A program made the position numbers and the translations under genes. Source: Isohypsibius dastychi (Eukaryota > Tardigrada > Eutardigrada > Parachela > Isohypsibiidae). From it: DNA of 61,439 nt. The DNA lies in contig JAQIWT010000017.1 of the NCBI GenBank assembly GCA_034696485.1, positions 1-61,439 on the forward strand, in the 5' to 3' direction. The first letter of the stretch is position 1. Every line of letters begins with the position of its first letter. The notes below the pieces were generated by a model that saw only the letters and a program-made list of their open reading frames with translations, was not told the DNA's origin and searched no databases. Positions 57,921-61,439 of the stretch are shown piece by piece.

Positions 57921-59345
57921 TGAACATCGCATTGCTAGTGAAGGAACTCTGGGGATACAGGAAAGGCAGTCGCGGGATGGGGAGCGGACAAAATTTTTAA
58001 ATGGTCAAGATCGCGTCACGCCGTTTCGACGTCTGTTTTTTCGGTGTTTTGAAATTTCGGAGCAGCCTTTTCGTGGCCGATTTTTTGTTAACCCGTTCTT
58101 TCGTTTTCCCGACTTTTGGTGAAGCCGATGTTTCGTCTACGATAAATTACCGGTGTGAGCAAATCAGAACACAATTGAGTTTATTAAACGATGAGGTCTA
58201 GACATATCAAACACTGATCTGAAAATATTGTGCAATTCCATAACAATCAATTTCTGTTCTGAGGAATGCATTGTATGGTTTTCGCTCCTTTTCTTTGATT
58301 CGACCAATGAAATGCTCCATAAGCTTTTTGAAGTTCGACTAGAATAGAAGTTCGACTTTTTTGGCCCCACGTTTCCTTTTGGAAATACTCGCTCGTTTGT
58401 TGTCATACTTGAAGAGATCATGCATATTTCAATACTTGCTGCTGATTATTGTGTCCAAGTGTTGAGTTTGTTTCAGCTTGAGTTGTTCAGCTGTGCGTTG
58501 AGCTATCTGTACAGTACACATTCTGTCTTGTACATTGCTACCGTAGTGGCCTTCTATTAAAATATCCCTGTTCCTAATCTGGACCTTTCTGCTTCGCCGC
58601 CTTTTTCTTCTTGCGTTTTTTTAAATGTTCGTTGAAATTTTGCGCTATGGATTGTCTCGATAATATCGACTCCCAAATTTACGGTTATTTTCCTTACACC
58701 GAAATAACCAGACACCGAAAGTTATACACACCGAAGTCTCCACGACACCGGATAGTCGTCGCAGCCAAATAGCACGTCTCCGAAAACTGTTCAAGGAAGT
58801 TCTACGGAGCTGCGCCGCCCAGTTAATTAATAACAGCACTGATTAAAACTAGAAGCTTCATGAAAATTCACGATGAATTTACGATAAATTTACGATAAAT
58901 TATTACGATAAATTATCACGATAAATTTACGAATATTCCCAAAGAGTTCCCAAATTTTTTGTAAATGTTTCAACATTTACTGTACTCGAAATCGAGACAA
59001 GTGTTCCATTCAGTCTGTGAATTGACCGTCAAAAGGTTTTGATCAGAGATGAAGAAGCAGCAGTTTCATAAATTCAGCTCATTCCCGTAATGAAACTTAT
59101 TTGACATTTTATTAATGAACGTTGAAAAAACTCGAAAAGTGCCTCACCGTTACGCAAGTCTTCAATCATCATTATTTCGTAGTGGTTCCCTAGAGCCAAT
59201 TAGATCAATGTCTTTAAAAGTCGACTTGGGCGATCTTTTACCACGCACCATAATCAGAACTTAAGGTTTTCAGACAGCCTTAGTTGCAACTTTCTCACTG
59301 GCCTGCATTGATAAGTTAACGCCCGTACACTTCGAATTTCGTGGC
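57921..59345. other. Region downstream of the receptor, no kinase or cyclase exons seen
   Basis: I searched by eye for kinase-homology and guanylyl cyclase motifs and found none. At 58,860-58,935 there is a short tandem repeat of ACGATAAATTT-type units (about six copies). A plus-strand frame at 58,001-58,201 has no motif. Confidence 0.4.
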
Positions 59346-59349
59346 ATTT

Positions 59350-59771
59350 TTGCTTTTCGCAGCTGTCTCCACGGCCGACCCGACAAGATGTCCTGCCTTT
59401 GATGACGGTAAACAATGCGGTTGCGATGAAGGAGGGTGATGGGCATACACGGCAAAAGGGAGCAAAGGTGGCGCACCATGGTGTTACACTGAAGTCGAAG
59501 GCCTCGCAAAGGGGAATGAGAGGTGGGCAGTTTGCTCGGAAGACAAGGACTGCACTTCAGCTGGGATATGCAGTGTGGAAACAACAACACCTATACTGGC
59601 GAAGATAAGTCCCAGCCAACCGCTGATCCGTTCCTATGTCCCGCGTTCAAAGATGGCAACAAGTGTGGCTGCTTCCGAGGCAAACGTTGGTCGTTCCTGA
59701 AAGATAGTTCTTCAGAGGGTGACGAATGGTGCTACACTCAAACCGAAGGATTCCCCAAAGGCAGTTCATGA
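59350..59771 (+). pseudogene. Cysteine-rich tandem-repeat secreted protein, broken
   Basis: After an acceptor TTTTTCGCAG at about 59,360 the frame reads STADPTRCPAFDDGKQCGC, a TGA, then WAYTAKGSKGGAPWCYTEVE, GLAKGNERWAVC. A second unit in a shifted frame reads TADPFLCPAFKDGNKCGC, GKRWSFLKD, DEWCYTQTEGFPKGSS, then stop. The unit is therefore ADPxxCPAFxDGxxCGCxxxxxW...GxxWCYTxxEGxxKG, repeated twice. The WCYT core and spacing resemble kringle or fibronectin type II modules, but it is not a clear member of either. The TGA aligns with an Arg codon in unit 2, consistent with CGA to TGA. The first exon with a signal peptide was not found. Confidence 0.5.
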
Positions 59772-61166
59772 ATTGAAACTTTTGTCTCTGGAAACCAGCA
59801 AAGAGTGCATACGAAAGTGAGAGCCGGCATGAGGCCGTGGGGGTGCCATCAGTTTTCGTGCACAAGTCCTCATAGTGCACGTTCTCGAAGCAAAGTCATA
59901 TTTGCCGCTTGATTTCGCAGTTAAGCGCTTTCGCTGTCCTCGGAGCTGGATGGCTCCTTTTTTCGTAGACCAAGCAAGAAGTTTCTAAGTTTGAGATTTC
60001 ATGATCGTGGCATTTTCTGTTTATATGGTCTTTCACAGTGCTTTAGTTATTTGCGAATCGTTTATTCCAAAAAGCTTGGCTATTGCTGATGCTGAATAGT
60101 TGGAGGTGGAGAGTTTTGATTCAGTCAATCAAAACTGTGGGGTCTGGTTGGTGAACAGATGGAATTACGGTCGTGCCTTCATTCACAGTTGTCTTTAAAG
60201 ACAAAATTTTGTCTGATCTTTTCAGAATTCTTGCTTCTGCGGAAACGATATGGCGATAGTTTAGTGTATAACCCTGTTTTCCCTCAAGACAGTATCTCTA
60301 GAAGTAAGTAAAAGGTGCTTCAAAATGGCAACTGGCAAAATCCGCATTTTCTTGATGTGCTATGCTGGTCAAGTCTGATTAAGGATTGCTCAAGCCATCC
60401 ACAGAAAAGTGGGCGACGCAATTATTGTCAAGCCAGGAATTATACTCAATCTGCATGCGCATACGTAGTCGTTTCGTCAACAACGCGAGATCTGTTTCTA
60501 GAAACCCTTTCTGAGTTTATTTTTGAAATGAGGACGACGCACAACACGGAAGGATACTCCTCTAGATGACTACTTGTTTGTGAAACTCTGACAACCGTAG
60601 CGCGAAATGCGTAAGTGTCCCTGGAATGCCAGTATTTACGATGGCATCGTAGCGTACGAATAATAATTTTCCTACGTAATAGTAAAATCTTCTTCTCAGT
60701 CAATATGACTCTCTGAACATCGATGTTTTGGTTGATGGCAAAGCATTAACGGAACAACCGCGGTAAGGTAGATTCAAAACAGTAATTATAGGTAAATAAC
60801 CGCACTTCCTGAGGACGTTTTTAAGCAAATTGTTATAGTTGATCCTGATTACTGAGCAATTTCGTTCTACGTGAGCAACTTACTGTACTGCCACAGACCG
60901 TGCAGAATTATTGCGCAATAAGTGAAAGTATCCCGATGTCGGATAGGCTACCACCATACTTGTGCACGGATAAAATTCTCCACCCCAGTGATATTTTCGC
61001 ACGTGCTGGTCGCGGCAGTACAGTATATATTTACTTGTTTTCTCTATTCGACGAGATCAGAATTGTATGCAATGGCTTCCCACAATGTTTCTTTCGGTCA
61101 CCCCGCAAACTCAACCAAGGGGTCATTTGCACATCATAACGAACTACTCTTCTTTGATTTCCTTAG
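59772..61166. other. Non-coding stretch before the 7TM exon
   Basis: No gene clearly recognised. A plus-strand frame near 60,323-60,470 (KMATGKIRIFLMCYAGQV and on) looks coding-like but holds a stop and no domain. Earlier exons of the 7TM receptor may lie here. Confidence 0.35.
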
Positions 61167-61439
61167 CTTGGGTATCTGTATGAGCAGCGCAATCCTGAGT
61201 CTGATTCTGTTCTTCGTCATCATCTTCAAAACACGCCTTCGAGCTGGCTGTGGGGTCTTGGTCGCTTATCTATCACTCATCGGTTTTGTCATCTATGGAA
61301 TCTGTACACCCATCAACACATTCATCTCAGCACATCAGTTCCAGAAAGGCAAAACGCAAACTAGGACATTCTGCGTTGCTCTGAATTACACGGCCACTGC
61401 AATCATATTCGCTATGAACTGGACAGAGCTGGTGCTTGC
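61167..61439 (+). CDS. Class A-like 7TM receptor, partial, runs off the window
   Basis: After an acceptor TTTCCTTAG at 61,158-61,166 the frame stays open to the end. It encodes helix 1 (GICMSSAILSLILFFVIIF), a basic turn (KTRLRAGC), helix 2 (GVLVAYLSLIGFVIYGI), an extracellular loop and the start of helix 3 beginning with a cysteine (CVALNYTATAIIFAMNWTEL). The Cys at the top of helix 3 and the basic first inner loop are rhodopsin-family features. The usual helix 1 Asn and helix 2 Asp are not obvious, so ligand class cannot be given. The N-terminal exon lies upstream and was not identified. Confidence 0.6.

Noticed and set aside
1-61439. CRISPR arrays, operons, ribosomal RNA or bacterial genes
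   Set aside because: No evenly spaced direct repeats with unique spacers, no rRNA-like conserved blocks, and genes are spliced; the window is eukaryotic throughout.

Overview
The window looks like nuclear DNA of a small invertebrate. Coding pieces are short exons joined by canonical GT-AG introns of about 45-120 bases (one is 2 kb). The recognisable genes are animal-type: an ANF-ligand receptor, a rhodopsin-like 7TM receptor, a Kazal inhibitor, a BEN-domain protein and a KDM4-like JmjC relic. The compact introns and this gene mix would suit an ecdysozoan, perhaps a tardigrade, but nothing here proves the taxon. Much of the sequence is decayed mobile DNA.

Layout. Bases 1-3,700 hold nothing I recognise. 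A decayed Ty3/gypsy pol lies on the minus strand at 3,776-8,500 (protease, RT, RNase H, integrase). Its integrase is split by about 1.4 kb of inserted DNA that includes a foldback MITE (4,833-5,461); a second MITE copy is at 43,101-43,504. From 9 to 15 kb there is no identifiable gene. A deleted LTR retrotransposon with both LTRs and a 4-bp target duplication spans 15,291-18,307, followed by a plus-strand gypsy RT relic at 18,440-18,900. From 19 to 30.5 kb only weak fragments are visible, one of them like a Cys-loop receptor exon. A broken KDM4-like JmjN/JmjC gene is at 30,555-31,980.

From 33.2 to 39 kb is a C2H2-like segment and then a Polinton/Maverick relic. Its plus strand has protein-primed DNA polymerase B pieces (35,870-37,590) running straight into the second half of a packaging ATPase (37,590-38,035), then two small Polinton-type ORFs. 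Facing it on the minus strand (33,620-35,340) is a spliced gene for a predicted single-pass membrane protein, a candidate envelope protein.

From 39 to 46 kb there is an unidentified minus-strand spliced gene (41,456-42,285) and otherwise little. From 46.4 kb onward genes are better preserved: a small zinc finger ORF, a BEN-domain gene (46,779-48,261), a secreted Kazal inhibitor (49,539-49,843), an ANF-type receptor with a very short tail (53,641-57,920), a broken cysteine-rich repeat gene (59,350-59,771) and the start of a 7TM receptor running off the end (61,167-61,439).

Two signals recur across the window: near-perfect palindromes with loops of 0-7 bases, and short tandem repeats inside introns or non-coding DNA. 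Every exon model is by eye and was not checked against transcripts or databases.
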